Shown piece after piece: positions 47,642 through 60,156 of a DNA stretch of 60,725 nt (positions are counted from its first letter, which is position 1; every line of letters starts with the position of its first letter). This DNA is from Bacillus sp. NTK074B (GTDB lineage Bacteria; Bacillota; Bacilli; Bacillales; Bacillaceae_B). The translations under genes were made by a program, and so were the position numbers. Below the pieces are notes generated by a model. The model made no database searches and was not told where the DNA came from. It worked only from the letters and a program-made list of their open reading frames with translations. Location: assembly GCF_017303375.1 (NCBI RefSeq), contig NZ_JAFKOH010000015.1, forward strand, positions 1-60,725. The letters run 5' to 3'.

Positions 47642-48288
47642 GATGATCGACTCCTTCCCTCATATTCCCTTAATAGTGATTTCAACTCATTCACTTCTTT
47701 TTCAAGATGTTTCATACGATCATTCATCGGATCAGGCAGATCACAGTGATTCAGATCTTTCTTTATCTTTACTCCGTCCTGAATGACGACCTTCCCGGGG
47801 ATACCGACTACGGTCGAGTTTGGGGGGACATCTTTTAAGACGACAGACCCTGCCCCTACCTTAGAATTTTCCCCAACTACGATGGATCCTAATACTTTTG
47901 CACCCGTTGCGATAAGGGCATTATCCTGAATGGTAGGATGGCGCTTCCCCTTTTCCTTCCCGGTCCCCCCGAGGGTGACCCCTTGGAAGAGGGTAACATT
48001 ATCTCCGATTTCACACGTCTCACCAATCACCACGCCCATGCCATGATCAATGAAAAAACGACGGCCGATCTTAGCTCCTGGATGAATCTCCACTCCTGTA
48101 AAGAAGCGGCTGACCTGTGAAATGACCCGTGCAATAAAAAAGAATTTACGTTTAAAAAATGCGTGAGCAATGCGGTGGGCCCAAATAGCATGAAGACCCG
48201 AATACGTAAGGATGACCTCAATATAATTCCTCGCAGCTGGATCCTGATCAAAGACGACATCTATATCTTCCTTGAACGACTTAAACAT
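47638..48288 (-). CDS. cysE: serine O-acetyltransferase
   Basis: First step of cysteine synthesis: serine + acetyl-CoA to O-acetylserine. An N-terminal helical domain is followed by a left-handed beta-helix of hexapeptide repeats (about 65-170), with catalytic His in [12 protein letters not shown] and the acetyl-CoA loop [12 protein letters not shown]. Length 216 aa is the short Bacillus type. It is followed by cysS and preceded by a T-box reading a cysteine codon. Confidence 0.97.
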   Translation of the reverse strand: MFKSFKEDIDVVFDQDPAARNYIEVILTYSGLHAIWAHRIAHAFFKRKFFFIARVISQVSRFFTGVEIHPGAKIGRRFFIDHGMGVVIGETCEIGDNVTLFQGVTLGGTGKEKGKRHPTIQDNALIATGAKVLGSIVVGENSKVGAGSVVLKDVPPNSTVVGIPGKVVIQDGVKIKKDLNHCDLPDPMNDRMKHLEKEVNELKSLLREYEGRSRSS

Positions 48289-48334
48289 TGATCCATCCCC
48301 CTTCCTTTTTAAAAATGCAAGCTATTACCAATAA

Positions 48335-48592
48335 AAAAACGCCTCTGTCAATAAAATGACAGAGACGCAAAGGCAGCGCGGTTCCACTCTGATTGAGAAG
48401 ACATTCCTTCTCCAACTCGAATCCTGTTAACGGTAGGATGCCGCCTTTACCTACTATATTTCAGTAACGGGCTCAGAGGTGCATTTCAGAAATGGAGGGG
48501 CTTAAACCACTTTCAGCCGGTGATGGTTCTCTCTACTAAGCATCCTTTTCTTACTTCTCCTCATCAACGCGATATCATTTAATGTGATACTC
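48335..48592 (-). promoter_or_regulatory. T-box riboswitch (cysteine-specific) for cysE-cysS
   Basis: Between gltX and cysE, the minus strand shows a T-box with the conserved AGAGTGGAACCGCG-type T-box sequence (about 48373-48391) and a terminator stem CTCTGTCA / TGACAGAG (about 48344-48365) with seven U residues. The stem I region contains a TGC (Cys) specifier candidate in GAAATGCACC (near 48483). A weak promoter TTGAAG-17-GAGTAT (48587-48615) precedes it. Uncharged tRNA-Cys would then favour expression. Confidence 0.9.
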
Positions 48593-48619
48593 TTACTATA
48601 TTACAAACCCTTCAAAATG

Positions 48620-50077
48620 TTAACCTAAAAGTCTTTGAAGACGATGTTTAACGGTATCTTTCCCTAAAAGCTCGATGGCATTCGGAAGCTCCGGACCATG
48701 AGTTTGGCCCGTTACCGCTACGCGGATCGGCATGAACAGCTTCTTCCCTTTATGACCAGTCGATTTTTGGACAGCTTTGATGGACGATTTGATTTCTGCC
48801 GCTTCGTAATTTTCCAGGGCTTCGATCTCATTCAAGAAAGCCTGAAGAACTTCAGGTACCTGCTCTTCTTCAAGTACTGCCTTCGCCTCTTCGTCATATT
48901 CCAGATCTGTCTTGAAGAACATGTCAGAAAGCTCGACAATTTCAGCACCAAAGCTCATCTGCTCCTGGTATAAAGAAATGACACGGCTTGCCCACTCACG
49001 TTTTTCGGCAGACATATCACTGTCCAATTTACCGGCACTGATTAGATGAGGAAGGGATAACTCCACGACCTGCTCTAATTCTAGGTTCTTCATGTATTGA
49101 TTGTTCATCCATGTAAGCTTTTGATTATCGAACAGTGCTGATGAAGTGGATAGACGTTCAGGATCAAAGATTTCAATAAACTCTTCTCTCGAGAACAGCT
49201 CCTCCTCCCCTTTTGGAGACCAGCCGAGGAGCCCAATGAAATTGAATAGGGCTTCAGGCAAATAACCAAGGGCTTCGTATTGCTCAATGAACTGAATGAT
49301 GCTTTCATCCCGCTTACTCAGCTTCTTACGGCTTTCATTGACAATCAATGTCATGTGTCCGTAAACAGGCGCTTCCCATCCAAGAGCTTCAAAAATCATC
49401 AGCTGCTTCGGTGTATTGGAAATATGATCTTCCCCGCGGAGAACGTGCGTGATTTTCATTAAATAATCATCGACTGCAACAGCAAAGTTATAGGTTGGTG
49501 TACCATCCTTCTTCGCAATGACAAAATCACCGATGCCATCGGATTCAAATGCTACATCTTCTTTCACAATATCATTGAAAGTATATACATTCCCTGCAGG
49601 AACACGGAAGCGAATGCTCGGCTTGCGGCCTTCTGCTGCCAGTTTCTCTTGTTCCTCTTCCGTCAGGTTGCGGCATTTCCCTGAATAGCGGGGCATTTGA
49701 CCTGATGCTGACTGAGCTTCACGTTCCGCTTCCAGCTCTTCCTCCGTACAGTAACACTTATAAGCCTTTCCGCTTTCTAACAGCTCATGTAAATACTGCT
49801 CATAAATATGATTACGCTCGGATTGTCGGTAAGGACCGTATTCACCAGGCTTATCTGTGCTTTCATCCCAATCGATTCCCAGCCACTGAAGATATTTAAG
49901 CTGACTTTCTTCTCCACCTTCGATATTTCGTTTCTTATCCGTGTCTTCAATACGGATGATGAATTTCCCTCCTACGCTGCGGGCGTAAAGATAATTAAAT
50001 AGAGCGGTTCTTGCATTTCCAATATGTAAATGACCCGTTGGACTTGGGGCATAACGGACGCGTACTTCCTGTGTCAT
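48620..50077 (-). CDS. gltX: glutamyl-tRNA synthetase
   Basis: Class I synthetase (485 aa) charging tRNA-Glu; in Bacilli it usually also misacylates tRNA-Gln for the GatCAB route. It has the HIGH-type motif [10 protein letters not shown] and KLSKRDES. A Cys-rich insert ([11 protein letters not shown]...CRNLTEEE) resembles the zinc region. Ends before the cysE T-box. Confidence 0.97.
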   Translation of the reverse strand: MTQEVRVRYAPSPTGHLHIGNARTALFNYLYARSVGGKFIIRIEDTDKKRNIEGGEESQLKYLQWLGIDWDESTDKPGEYGPYRQSERNHIYEQYLHELLESGKAYKCYCTEEELEAEREAQSASGQMPRYSGKCRNLTEEEQEKLAAEGRKPSIRFRVPAGNVYTFNDIVKEDVAFESDGIGDFVIAKKDGTPTYNFAVAVDDYLMKITHVLRGEDHISNTPKQLMIFEALGWEAPVYGHMTLIVNESRKKLSKRDESIIQFIEQYEALGYLPEALFNFIGLLGWSPKGEEELFSREEFIEIFDPERLSTSSALFDNQKLTWMNNQYMKNLELEQVVELSLPHLISAGKLDSDMSAEKREWASRVISLYQEQMSFGAEIVELSDMFFKTDLEYDEEAKAVLEEEQVPEVLQAFLNEIEALENYEAAEIKSSIKAVQKSTGHKGKKLFMPIRVAVTGQTHGPELPNAIELLGKDTVKHRLQRLLG

Positions 50078-50164
50078 TTGTATTTCCTCCTCTTATGATT
50101 CCTGCTTTAAAGTCTAAGACCTATTTTAACACCGTTAAGTATGGGAATAAAGCGAATTTATCCC

Positions 50165-51350
<1,186 letters not shown>

Positions 51351-51413
51351 TTAACACACAAGTATTACTCACATTATACCTTACTGAATCAAAGGAGTCA
51401 GGGCAAAAAAGTG

Positions 51414-52505
51414 TTATAGTGCTTTTTCCAATTGCTTCGGTTTCGCAAAGATCATCCGGCCTGCCGACGTTTGAAGAACGGATGTCACGAGTACATCGAT
51501 ATACTTACCGATGTAATTGCGGCCTTCTTCCACGACGATCATCGTGCCATCATCCAGGTATGCAATCCCCTGGTTATGCTCTTTCCCGTCTTTAATCACT
51601 TGGACCTTCAACTCTTCGCCAGGTAATACCACCGGCTTGACGGCATTGGCCAAATCGTTGATATTCAGAACCTGTACACCTTGAAGGTCACACACTTTAT
51701 TCAAGTTGAAATCATTCGTTACAACGATTCCATTCGTCAGCTTCGCTAATTTTACAAGCTTCGAATCCACTTCCTGGATTTCTTCAAAGTCACCTTCATA
51801 AATCTGAACCTCGACAGGAAGCTCCTTTTGAATCCTATTCAGGATATCAAGCCCGCGTCGTCCGCGGTTTCGCTTCAATACATCGGAAGAATCCGCGATA
51901 TGCTGGAGCTCCTCCAGTACGAATTGCGGAATCACAACAATGCCTTCCAAAAATCCTGTTTGGCAGATGTCCGCGATACGGCCGTCAATGATAACGCTCG
52001 TATCCAATATCTTGAGGGTCTTCACGCCTTCTTCATCAAGGTCCTCGTCCGCCCCTTTTTTCTTACCACGATTCCCCGTGCCGAATAGACCAACCAGTTC
52101 ATCCCTTTTCTTAAACCCGACCTGGAACCCTAAATATCCAAGAAGCAGCGTTAATAGAATAGGAACCACCGTGTTGACAATCGGGATCTCCATCTGATTG
52201 AACGGGATCCCAAATAAATACGCAACAAACAGACCGATAATCAGGCCTAAACTACCAAATAGCAAATCCGTTACCGGTGCCTTAACCAAGCTATCTTCAA
52301 ACCACTTGACGAAATTGACGACATACTCGACTGCCCAAAACGTAAGAATATAAAAAATAATGGCACCAAATATAGCAGTCATATAAGGGTTATTTATTAA
52401 AGGAATGTCCGATAGATTTATGACGGTAAATAATTCGGGAAGTAGAAATATTCCCAGTGTTCCTCCAACGATAAGGAAGCACGCTTGCACGATTCTTTTT
52501 AACAT
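51414..52505 (-). CDS. yacL: PIN/TRAM-domain membrane protein YacL
   Basis: A 363-residue membrane protein. Four hydrophobic segments (about 1-135) are followed by a PIN-like nuclease domain ([15 protein letters not shown], with catalytic-type Asp residues, and [13 protein letters not shown]) and a C-terminal TRAM RNA-binding domain ([20 protein letters not shown]). B. subtilis YacL has this plan and is of unknown function; RNA cleavage or sensing at the membrane is inference. It lies between disA and ispD. Confidence 0.92.
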   Translation of the reverse strand: MLKRIVQACFLIVGGTLGIFLLPELFTVINLSDIPLINNPYMTAIFGAIIFYILTFWAVEYVVNFVKWFEDSLVKAPVTDLLFGSLGLIIGLFVAYLFGIPFNQMEIPIVNTVVPILLTLLLGYLGFQVGFKKRDELVGLFGTGNRGKKKGADEDLDEEGVKTLKILDTSVIIDGRIADICQTGFLEGIVVIPQFVLEELQHIADSSDVLKRNRGRRGLDILNRIQKELPVEVQIYEGDFEEIQEVDSKLVKLAKLTNGIVVTNDFNLNKVCDLQGVQVLNINDLANAVKPVVLPGEELKVQVIKDGKEHNQGIAYLDDGTMIVVEEGRNYIGKYIDVLVTSVLQTSAGRMIFAKPKQLEKAL

Positions 52506-52687
52506 TCCCTCACCTCCTCCTACTCATTATAAACAATTTACTATTTTTGAAACGTATGAGCCTTGAAAATTTGAAATTTAATACTGTAGAAGCGTTTTTG
52601 ATACACTTATCCCATATTACCAGCTTCCTTAAGTGAAGGCTAACACGTCTTAAATAAGCTGTCAATTTTTTGAAAACGCTACAATCA

Positions 52688-52701
52688 TGCCATATATGGC
52701 A
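52688..52701. repeat. perfect 14-bp palindrome in the disA-yacL gap
   Basis: TGCCATATATGGCA is self-complementary and lies 18 bp after the disA stop. It lacks a U tract, so it may be an operator or part of a weak terminator. The rest of the 213-bp gap (52506-52718) has a TATAAT (52526-52531) with a poor -35 and nothing else clear. Confidence 0.4.
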
Positions 52702-52718
52702 AATGCAGGACTCTTTAC

Positions 52719-53792
52719 CTACAGCTGTCGATCTGCAAACGTCTGTTCTTTGATCAGTTTTAATCCCTCTTTGATTTTCCTTGCCCTTACTTCACCGATT
52801 CCTTCCACTTCGTCCAGGTCATCCACTGACGCACTTACGACATGAGGGAGGGTTTCAAATCTTGTAATAAGGTTTTCAATGATTACAATCGGTAACCGGG
52901 GGATTTTATTCAATACGCGGTATCCTCTTGGATAGATGGCATCATCGTGATGGACATACCCGTGATAGCCCAATAATTTTAATAGGACATTATCCTCTAA
53001 TACTTCGGAATGAACCAGTTCCTGAAACTTATAGAGAAGGTCAAACGGCTTAATATTTCTTTCCTGTGAGTAGTCCCTGATGATGAGCATGGCTTCATCT
53101 TCGATATCCGCCAACAATTCATTCATCTGAAGGCGGATCAACCTGCCTTCGACACCAAGCTCGCTTAAATAAGTCAACAACTCGTTCTTGATGCGCAGAA
53201 CCATTTCGAACCGGTGAAGAACCTGCAGCAGGTCACTCTGGGTGACAAGCTCTTCAAACTCCAGTACCGATAAATTAGAAATACTCTGATCAAGGACCAC
53301 TTTATACTTCTCCAAGGTTTGAATCGCCTGATTGGCCTTCGTCAAGATGACAGAGATATCCTTCAGGGCATATCGGAAGTTTCCCTGATACAGGGTAATG
53401 ACGTTTCTCCGTTGAGAGATGGCGATGACAAGGGCATTGGTCTGTCTCGCAACCCGCTCCGCTGTACGGTGCCTCATCCCGGTTTCCGTGGAAGGGACGT
53501 ACACATCGGGAGCCAGCTGTGCGTTGGCCAAGATAATCTTCGTCCCCGCTTCGTTCAGAATGATGGCCCCGTCCATTTTAGCCAATTCATAAAGGTAACT
53601 CGGAGAGAATACACAATTAATATGAAATCCCCCGTCCAATACAGACTTCACCTTATCGTTGTATCCAACGACGATCAGTCCGCCCGTATTGGCCCTCAGC
53701 ACATTATCAATGCCATCCCTGATCGGGGCACCTGGAGCAACGAATTGTAATATATCAGACATGGACTTATCTCTTGCCTTCTTATCTTCCAT
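52719..53792 (-). CDS. disA: DNA integrity scanning diadenylate cyclase DisA
   Basis: Synthesises c-di-AMP from two ATP and pauses at branched DNA. The N-terminal DAC domain contains the DGA (74-76) and RHR (107-109) signature motifs. A central helical spine leads to a C-terminal helix-hairpin-helix DNA-binding domain ([17 protein letters not shown]). Length 357 aa is standard. Three bp after radA, whose product regulates DisA. Confidence 0.97.
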   Translation of the reverse strand: MEDKKARDKSMSDILQFVAPGAPIRDGIDNVLRANTGGLIVVGYNDKVKSVLDGGFHINCVFSPSYLYELAKMDGAIILNEAGTKIILANAQLAPDVYVPSTETGMRHRTAERVARQTNALVIAISQRRNVITLYQGNFRYALKDISVILTKANQAIQTLEKYKVVLDQSISNLSVLEFEELVTQSDLLQVLHRFEMVLRIKNELLTYLSELGVEGRLIRLQMNELLADIEDEAMLIIRDYSQERNIKPFDLLYKFQELVHSEVLEDNVLLKLLGYHGYVHHDDAIYPRGYRVLNKIPRLPIVIIENLITRFETLPHVVSASVDDLDEVEGIGEVRARKIKEGLKLIKEQTFADRQL

Positions 53793-53795
53793 TTC

Positions 53796-55172
53796 CTATC
53801 CTCCTAAAATAATTGACAGCGCTTCGTTAATATTGGATACTCCTGTGACCTCTATCTCTGAAGGCGGCTGCCACCCACTTAAGTTATTTTGGGGAATAAT
53901 CACTCGTTTAAATCCTAACTTAGCCGCTTCCTGTACACGTTGCTCAATTCTGGATACCCTTCTGATCTCACCTGTTAAACCGACTTCACCAATGATGCAA
54001 TCGTGGGCGCTGGACGCTCTATCCCGAAAGCTCGAGGCAATACTTGCAGCGACGGCCAAATCAATCGCCGGCTCATCAAGCTTCACCCCGCCTGCCACTT
54101 TCAAATAAGCATCCTGCTGCTGTAAAAGCATCCCGGCACGCTTCTCCAACACGGCCATAATCAGTGAAACCCGGCTGTGATCGATCCCGGTCGCCATCCT
54201 TCGGGGATTGTTGAAGCTGGTGGGTGTCACAAGTGCTTGAATCTCCACAAGAACCGGTCTTGTACCCTCCATTGACGCAACCACCGTGGAACCGGCAGCA
54301 CCTTGTGAGCGCTCCTCCAAGAAGATCTCAGATGGGTTGGCCACTTCTTCCAAACCAAGCTCCTTCATTTCGAAAATCCCCATTTCATTCGTAGAACCGA
54401 AGCGATTCTTCACCGCTCTTAAAATACGATACGAATGATGACGCTCCCCTTCAAAATACAAAACGGTATCCACCATATGTTCCAACAACCGCGGCCCCGC
54501 AATCGATCCTTCCTTCGTAACATGCCCTACAATGAAAATCGCGATTCCCTTTGTTTTCCCGATCCGCATCAGTTCCGCCGTACATTCCCTTACCTGGGAC
54601 ACACTGCCGGGGGCAGACGTAACATCAGGATGAAAAACCGTTTGAATCGAGTCAATGATCACAAAATCCGGTGAGATTTGTTCAATCGTCTGATGAATCA
54701 ATTCAAGATTCGTTTCCGCAAATATATATAAATCGTCCGATTTCACGCGTAATCGATCTGCACGAAGCTTCGTTTGCTTAATGGATTCCTCTCCGGAAAT
54801 ATATAAAACCTTCTGCTTCTGATCAGCCAGCTGAGCTGAAACCTGAAGCAACAAAGTCGATTTCCCTATCCCTGGGTCTCCCCCGATCAAGATGAGCGAT
54901 CCCGGTACGACTCCACCACCAAGCACCCGATTCAGTTCCTTTGATTCAGTCAATACCCTCGGCTCCTGCTTCGTTTCAATGGAGATAAGTTTCTCTGCTT
55001 TAGACGGTACGCTGTTCTCTGAATGCATAAACGACGTGCGGGGCTTCTTGCCGGTCATTTCAACTTCTTCCACCATCGTATTCCACTCGTTACATCCCGG
55101 ACATTTGCCCATCCACTTGGCAGACTCATATCCACAGGATGAACACACAAACTTTGTCTTTTTCTTTGCCAA
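53796..55172 (-). CDS. radA: DNA repair protein RadA (Sms)
   Basis: A RecA-like DnaB-type helicase aiding recombination intermediates. The N-terminal zinc finger ([20 protein letters not shown]) precedes Walker [11 protein letters not shown], the RadA motif KNRFGSTNE and a Lon-protease-like C-terminal domain. Length 458 aa. It is second to last of the stress operon, separated from clpC by a repeat-bearing 354-bp gap. Confidence 0.97.
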   Translation of the reverse strand: MAKKKTKFVCSSCGYESAKWMGKCPGCNEWNTMVEEVEMTGKKPRTSFMHSENSVPSKAEKLISIETKQEPRVLTESKELNRVLGGGVVPGSLILIGGDPGIGKSTLLLQVSAQLADQKQKVLYISGEESIKQTKLRADRLRVKSDDLYIFAETNLELIHQTIEQISPDFVIIDSIQTVFHPDVTSAPGSVSQVRECTAELMRIGKTKGIAIFIVGHVTKEGSIAGPRLLEHMVDTVLYFEGERHHSYRILRAVKNRFGSTNEMGIFEMKELGLEEVANPSEIFLEERSQGAAGSTVVASMEGTRPVLVEIQALVTPTSFNNPRRMATGIDHSRVSLIMAVLEKRAGMLLQQQDAYLKVAGGVKLDEPAIDLAVAASIASSFRDRASSAHDCIIGEVGLTGEIRRVSRIEQRVQEAAKLGFKRVIIPQNNLSGWQPPSEIEVTGVSNINEALSIILGG

Positions 55173-55280
55173 TCTATTCTTCCCCTCTTTTACTCTATTT
55201 GTACTCTTAACTATTCACGATAATACCATTTGGAATGATTGTATCGGTTTTATGTATCAGTTTCAATTTAAGACCCTCAT

Positions 55281-55400
55281 AGAAAAGCGCAGGTGGCTTG
55301 GTAGGCCCGACAAGCATAAGGCGGGCTCGTTGAAAAGGCGGTCTTTGCCTTTTTGGCGAGATTGACTTATGACCTCGAGGGACTAGCCACCGGAGCTGGA
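55281..55400. repeat. second-family palindromic repeat between clpC and radA
   Basis: It matches, in reverse, the element nested at 26260-26382. The central stem includes GCATAAG(GCG) and CTTATGAC blocks and an inner AAAGGC-type stem around GTCTTTGCC. Flanking parts carry GGCTTGGTAGGCCCGACAAGC (55295-55315) and CTCGAGGGACTAGCC. 55173-55280 holds nothing else that I recognise. Confidence 0.75.
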
Positions 55401-55405
55401 CAATC

Positions 55406-55443
55406 AGAAAAGCGGAACCGGCTTGGTAGGCCCGACAAGCTCT
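55406..55443. repeat. partial tandem copy of the same repeat
   Basis: The leading end of the 55281 element recurs: AGAAAAGCG at 55406 and an identical 21-bp block GGCTTGGTAGGCCCGACAAG-C at 55420-55440. Only the first ~35 bp are present. Confidence 0.75.
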
Positions 55444-55476
55444 ATTGGGAAAGCCCTTAAAGCATCCATTATGATA

Positions 55477-55513
55477 AAAGAGGTACACGAAAATCATATA
55501 CGTGTACCTCTTT
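55477..55513. terminator. terminator after clpC
   Basis: A perfect 13-bp stem AAAGAGGTACACG / CGTGTACCTCTTT (55477-55489 with 55501-55513), 14 bp after clpC. The T run is short (TTTTATC), so termination may be partial and radA-disA may be reached by read-through. Confidence 0.8.
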
Positions 55514-55526
55514 ATCAGATTTACTA

Positions 55527-57974
55527 TTATGTCGAAGTATTGGCTGCTTCTTCTTCTTTCACTTTTACAACAAACTCACTATCTTCTACATCAATGATGA
55601 TATTCTGTCCTGTCAGCACCTTACCTCTCAGCAGTTCTTCTGACAATTTATCCTCTACATGTTTCTGGATGGCGCGACGCAGCGGCCGTGCCCCATATTC
55701 AGGGTCGAACCCTTCATCCGCAATTTTTTCTTTAGCTGCATGGGAAAGTTCTAAATGGATATCCTGCTCTTTCAATCGACTTGTCAATTGATTGGACATC
55801 AGGGTCACAATCTCTCTCAAATGGTCTTTTTCAAGAGAGTGGAATACGATGATTTCATCGATACGGTTCAGGAACTCAGGTCGGAAAGCACGTTTCAGTT
55901 CTTCCATGACCTTACCTTTCATATCTTTATAATCCTGTTTTCCATCCTGGATATTGAACCCTACGTATTTATTACTCTTAAGGGACTGGGCCCCTACATT
56001 CGATGTCATGATCAGGACAGTATTCCTGAAATCTACTGTTCTTCCTTTAGAATCTGTTAAACGTCCATCCTCTAATACTTGGAGAAGGATGTTAAATACA
56101 TCCGGATGCGCTTTTTCAATCTCATCCAAAAGAACGACGGAATATGGTTTGCGGCGAACTTTTTCCGTTAACTGACCGCCTTCTTCATACCCTACATATC
56201 CTGGAGGGGAACCGACTAATCTGGACGTCGAATGCTTTTCCATGTACTCTGACATATCAATACGGATCATCGCATCTTCATCACCGAACATAGATTCCGC
56301 AAGGGCACGGGCCAATTCCGTTTTCCCGACACCGGTTGGTCCAAGGAAGATGAATGAACCGATTGGACGCTTCGGATCTTTCAGTCCGGCTCTTGCACGA
56401 CGTACGGCTTTTGATACCGCAACGACTGCTTCCGACTGCCCGATGACTCTGGAATGAAGGATCTCCTCTAACTTGAGTAAACGATCCGTTTCCGTTTGAG
56501 CTAATTTCGATACCGGCACTCCCGTCCAGTTCGAAACAACTTTCGCAATATCTTCAACGGTCACTTCTGTGTTTTCCTGGCCTTGTTTTTCTTTCCAAGT
56601 GTTCTTTGTTTCTTCTAATTCTTCACGAAGCTTTTGCTCGGAATCCCTTAAAGAAGCAGCTTTTTCAAATTCCTGACTTTGTACGGCTGCATCTTTCTCT
56701 TTGCGGATCTCCTCAAGTTTGGCTTCCAACTCTTTCAGGTTTGGCGGGGTCGTATAAGAACGTAATCGCACCTTTGATCCGGCTTCATCAATTAGATCGA
56801 TGGCTTTATCCGGTAGGAACCTGTCAGAAATATAACGATCTGACAACTTCACAGCCGCATCAATCGCTTCATCGGTAATCGATACACGATGATGAGCTTC
56901 ATAACGATCACGAAGTCCCTTTAAGATCTGAATGGACTCTTCCGCTGTCGGCTCATTAACTTGAATCGGTTGGAAACGACGTTCCAGCGCAGCATCCTTT
57001 TCAATATATTTGCGGTACTCATCTAATGTTGTGGCACCGATACACTGTAATTCTCCACGGGCAAGGGATGGCTTCAAGATATTAGATGCATCGATCGCAC
57101 CTTCCGCGCCGCCCGCACCGATCAGAGTATGAAGTTCATCGATGAAGAGGATGATGTTACCCGCCTGACGGATTTCATCCATGACTTTCTTCAATCGATC
57201 CTCGAATTCCCCACGGTATTTGGTACCAGCTACAACGGTCCCCATATCAAGGGTCATAACGCGCTTATCACGCAGGATTTCGGGCACTTCATTGGCAATG
57301 ATCTGTTGTGCAAGACCTTCTGCAATCGCGGTCTTACCTACACCCGGCTCCCCTATTAATACAGGGTTGTTCTTCGTACGACGGCTAAGCACTTCAATGA
57401 CGCGCTGAATCTCTTTACTGCGTCCGATGACCGGGTCCAGGCTGCCTTCACGGGCAATGGCCGTCAAGTCACGGGCTAAGCTGTCAAGAGTTGGCGTATT
57501 GGCATTTGCATTGCCGCCGCCCTGGTGGTTGCTGGAGTCATTGCTGCCAAGTAATTGCAATACTTGCTGTCTTGCTTTATTCAAGCTGACACCAAGATTA
57601 CCAAGTACACGGGCAGCCACCCCTTCACCTTCACGAATCAATCCTAATAAAATATGTTCCGTTCCTACATATGAGTGACCCAGTTTACGGGCTTCATCCA
57701 TGGAAAGTTCAATTACTTTCTTCGCACGAGGAGTGTAGTGAATTGTTTGGGATTTCTCGGTTCCTTTCCCGATCAACCCTTCCACTTCTTTTTGGATCTT
57801 TTCAGGGCTCAGTCCCAACGCCGTAAGTGCTTTGGCGGCAATCCCTTCACCTTCGCGGACAAGTCCTAATAAAATATGTTCAGTACCAATATTACTGTGC
57901 GATAAACGAATCGCTTCTTCTTGCGCTAATGCCAATACTTTTTGGGCTCTTTCTGTAAATCGACCAAACATCAT
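55527..57974 (-). CDS. clpC: ATP-dependent Clp protease ATP-binding subunit ClpC
   Basis: Hsp100 unfoldase that with ClpP and adaptors such as MecA and McsB degrades damaged and regulatory proteins. Two N-terminal Clp_N repeats (about 1-145, [19 protein letters not shown]) precede AAA1 (GEPGVGKTA), a UVR-like coiled middle ([20 protein letters not shown]) and AAA2 ([12 protein letters not shown]). Start [10 protein letters not shown] (57972-57974) follows GGAGG. Length 815 aa. Fourth gene of the CtsR operon, 1 bp after mcsB. Confidence 0.97.
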   Translation of the reverse strand: MMFGRFTERAQKVLALAQEEAIRLSHSNIGTEHILLGLVREGEGIAAKALTALGLSPEKIQKEVEGLIGKGTEKSQTIHYTPRAKKVIELSMDEARKLGHSYVGTEHILLGLIREGEGVAARVLGNLGVSLNKARQQVLQLLGSNDSSNHQGGGNANANTPTLDSLARDLTAIAREGSLDPVIGRSKEIQRVIEVLSRRTKNNPVLIGEPGVGKTAIAEGLAQQIIANEVPEILRDKRVMTLDMGTVVAGTKYRGEFEDRLKKVMDEIRQAGNIILFIDELHTLIGAGGAEGAIDASNILKPSLARGELQCIGATTLDEYRKYIEKDAALERRFQPIQVNEPTAEESIQILKGLRDRYEAHHRVSITDEAIDAAVKLSDRYISDRFLPDKAIDLIDEAGSKVRLRSYTTPPNLKELEAKLEEIRKEKDAAVQSQEFEKAASLRDSEQKLREELEETKNTWKEKQGQENTEVTVEDIAKVVSNWTGVPVSKLAQTETDRLLKLEEILHSRVIGQSEAVVAVSKAVRRARAGLKDPKRPIGSFIFLGPTGVGKTELARALAESMFGDEDAMIRIDMSEYMEKHSTSRLVGSPPGYVGYEEGGQLTEKVRRKPYSVVLLDEIEKAHPDVFNILLQVLEDGRLTDSKGRTVDFRNTVLIMTSNVGAQSLKSNKYVGFNIQDGKQDYKDMKGKVMEELKRAFRPEFLNRIDEIIVFHSLEKDHLREIVTLMSNQLTSRLKEQDIHLELSHAAKEKIADEGFDPEYGARPLRRAIQKHVEDKLSEELLRGKVLTGQNIIIDVEDSEFVVKVKEEEAANTST

Positions 57975-57975
57975 A

Positions 57976-59058
57976 TTATTTTTCCTCCTCACATGTATCT
58001 TTATCTAACTTAATTCGCTCCCGAATCAAAGAAGACCTTCTTATATCTCTTTCATTTGGTCTCAATGGACCTCCAGAATATTGTTGTAAAAAACCGGGTT
58101 GGGTTAAAATCATTAGTTCATTCAATATATTCTTAGATATTGCTTTGATGTATCCTAAATCAATTCCTAGCCTGACATCAGATAAGCACTTCGCTGCCTC
58201 CTTGGATTCAATGATCCTGCTATGCTCGAGAACCCCAAGAGAGCGGAAAATCCTATCTTCTAATTGTATGTTTGACGTTTGAACTAATGCGTTCCTTGCC
58301 GATTGTTCTTTCTCAATGATCTGCTTCACAACACTCAACAAGTCTTCTACGATATCTTCTTCCGACTTACCAAGTGTCGTTTGATTAGATATCTGAAAGA
58401 TATTTCCCAGCGCCTCACTGCCTTCACCATATATCCCTCTTACCACTAAACCCAACTGATTGATGGCGGGAATGATACGGTTTAGTTGCTGTGTCAAGAC
58501 AAGACCCGGTAAATGCATCATCACGGAAGCCCTAAGCCCGGTCCCTACATTAGTAGGGCAGGTCGTTAAATAGCCGTGCTTCTCGTCAAACGCAAAATCA
58601 AATTCACTTTCAAACCAGTCGTCGATTCCGTTGGCCCTCTGTAGAGCCTCCTTCAATTGCAAGCCTGGATATAAACACTGTATTCGAATATGATCCTCTT
58701 CGTTTACCATTATGCTAATATCTTCTTCACTTGATAATAGGACAGCCCCGTAATTCGTATCCTCCGCCAGGTTAGGGCTTATAAGGTGTTTCTCCATCAA
58801 TACCCTCTTTTGGAGAGGTTGAATCTCGCTGGTAGGTAAAAATTCCAATTCACCTAAATCTTCAGGATATAATGGGAGCTTCTCCTTCACACGATCCACA
58901 ATCTCTCTCGCTTCTTCAGAAGAATAAAGAGTGGAAAAACGGTAGTCCGTCAAATTTCTCGCGAGCCTCACCCGGGAACTGAGAACGATATCCGAATTAG
59001 GTCCCTCTTCACTCATCCACGAACTAACCGCATTGCTCAAAAACTTCTCCAGACTCAT
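57976..59058 (-). CDS. mcsB: protein-arginine kinase McsB
   Basis: Phosphorylates arginines on CtsR and on misfolded proteins, marking them for ClpCP. The phosphagen-kinase-like fold has the nucleotide-contact motif SSRVRLARN and catalytic-type stretches [20 protein letters not shown], with active-site Glu/Arg residues. Length 360 aa. Its start overlaps the mcsA stop by 4 bp, in keeping with McsA being its activator. Confidence 0.97.
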   Translation of the reverse strand: MSLEKFLSNAVSSWMSEEGPNSDIVLSSRVRLARNLTDYRFSTLYSSEEAREIVDRVKEKLPLYPEDLGELEFLPTSEIQPLQKRVLMEKHLISPNLAEDTNYGAVLLSSEEDISIMVNEEDHIRIQCLYPGLQLKEALQRANGIDDWFESEFDFAFDEKHGYLTTCPTNVGTGLRASVMMHLPGLVLTQQLNRIIPAINQLGLVVRGIYGEGSEALGNIFQISNQTTLGKSEEDIVEDLLSVVKQIIEKEQSARNALVQTSNIQLEDRIFRSLGVLEHSRIIESKEAAKCLSDVRLGIDLGYIKAISKNILNELMILTQPGFLQQYSGGPLRPNERDIRRSSLIRERIKLDKDTCEEEK

Positions 59059-59603
59059 TCTTTCTCTCCTCCCTCAGGCTTGACATCTCTTTCCAGGGAG
59101 CGAATTTCGTCTCGAATCTCGGCTGCTTTTTCAAACTCTTCATCCGCAATCATCGTTTGCAATTCAGACTTCAATTGCTGAATCTTCTTTTTCATGTGGA
59201 TGGCTCCGCCCATACGCTCCGGAACCTTCCCATGGTGTTCGACATTCCCACTATGAACACGCTTTAATAAAGGAGTCAATTCATCTTTAAACGTCTCATA
59301 GCAATGGGCGCAACCAAAGCGTCCCACATTAATGAATTGGTGAATCGTCATCTTACATTTCTTACACTGCAACACTTCTGTCTTAGGAATTTCTGTTTCT
59401 TTTGCCTGCTTAAATGCAGGAGCTATATTAAGAAGACCTGCCAATAGATTGTTCACAGAAAACCCAGGGGAAGAATCAAACATAAACATCTCACCCTTAT
59501 CCTGGGCACATTGGTCACATAAATGAACCTCTGTCTTTTCCCCGTTTACCACCTTGGTAAAATGAAGGGTCGCAGGTCTTTCATTACACTCTTGACAAAC
59601 CAT
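59055..59603 (-). CDS. mcsA: McsB activator McsA (zinc-finger/UVR protein)
   Basis: Stimulates McsB kinase activity. It has a zinc-binding pair CQEC and CDQC near the N-terminus, a second pair CKKCK and CAHC in the middle, and a C-terminal UVR motif ([17 protein letters not shown]) like that in ClpC. The ATG at 59601-59603 follows AGAGGTG; an ATG three codons earlier sits on that site. Length 182 aa. Confidence 0.95.
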   Translation of the reverse strand: MVCQECNERPATLHFTKVVNGEKTEVHLCDQCAQDKGEMFMFDSSPGFSVNNLLAGLLNIAPAFKQAKETEIPKTEVLQCKKCKMTIHQFINVGRFGCAHCYETFKDELTPLLKRVHSGNVEHHGKVPERMGGAIHMKKKIQQLKSELQTMIADEEFEKAAEIRDEIRSLERDVKPEGGEKE

Positions 59604-59623
59604 CCCATTCACCTCTTTAACCC

Positions 59624-60085
59624 TTACTCATACTTCAATGTATCCAGCATGGCTCTAAGCATTCTTCCTCTCAGGACATCCCGTTCGGGTAAATCGACCA
59701 TAATGACGGATCGGTCCATCACACTCAGCATGATCTTCGCTTCCCTTTCGGAAATGATCTCCTCTTCTACCAATCGAAAAACAATATCAGCTGCTGTATT
59801 CTGACTGATTGTCTGTGTAATCAGAGCCACTAACTGGTCGATCAAGTGAACTTGATCGTGGGCCTTCACCTTCATGATACGGATGTAGCCCCCGCCGCCA
59901 CGTTTACTTTCTACTACATAGCCCCGCTCTATCGTGAACCGGGTATTGATTACATAATTAATTTGAGAAGGAACACATTGGAATTTATCAGCAATCTCGC
60001 TTCTTTTTATCTCGACTATCTCACTTTCACTCAGGTCTAACACATTCTTTAAATAACTTTCAATGATGTCGGATATGTTCCTCAT
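59624..60085 (-). CDS. ctsR: heat-shock repressor CtsR
   Basis: Represses its own operon and other clp genes at low temperature; arginine phosphorylation or heat relieves it. A winged helix-turn-helix (KRSEIADKFQCVPSQINYVI) with the glycine-rich wing RGGGGYIRI, which acts as thermosensor, is followed by a C-terminal dimer and ClpC-interaction domain. The ATG at 60083-60085 follows GGAGG; a TTG is one codon upstream. Length 153 aa. Confidence 0.97.
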   Translation of the reverse strand: MRNISDIIESYLKNVLDLSESEIVEIKRSEIADKFQCVPSQINYVINTRFTIERGYVVESKRGGGGYIRIMKVKAHDQVHLIDQLVALITQTISQNTAADIVFRLVEEEIISEREAKIMLSVMDRSVIMVDLPERDVLRGRMLRAMLDTLKYE

Positions 60086-60101
60086 CAAACCTCCTCCTCA
60101 T

Positions 60102-60124
60102 TTTGACTTTGACTATATTTGACT
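60102..60124 (-). promoter_or_regulatory. CtsR operator
   Basis: On the minus strand AGTCAAA-TAT-AGTCAAA (60108-60124) matches the CtsR heptad direct repeat, and a third overlapping heptad continues to 60102. It covers the transcription start region, so binding would block the ctsR operon. Confidence 0.92.
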
Positions 60125-60127
60125 ATA

Positions 60128-60156
60128 ATTATACAACCGCCTTTTAAACTTTGCAA
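60128..60156 (-). promoter_or_regulatory. sigma-A promoter of the ctsR operon
   Basis: TTGCAA (60151-60156), a 17-bp spacer and consensus TATAAT (60128-60133) are positioned directly before the CtsR operator. Confidence 0.85.

Noticed and set aside
53319..54108. 143- and 149-residue plus-strand ORFs antisense to disA/radA
   Set aside because: They mirror conserved coding sequence on the other strand and lack initiation signals.
54892..55365. 157-residue plus-strand ORF running from radA into the repeat
   Set aside because: Antisense to the radA start and continuing into non-coding repeat; no family resemblance.
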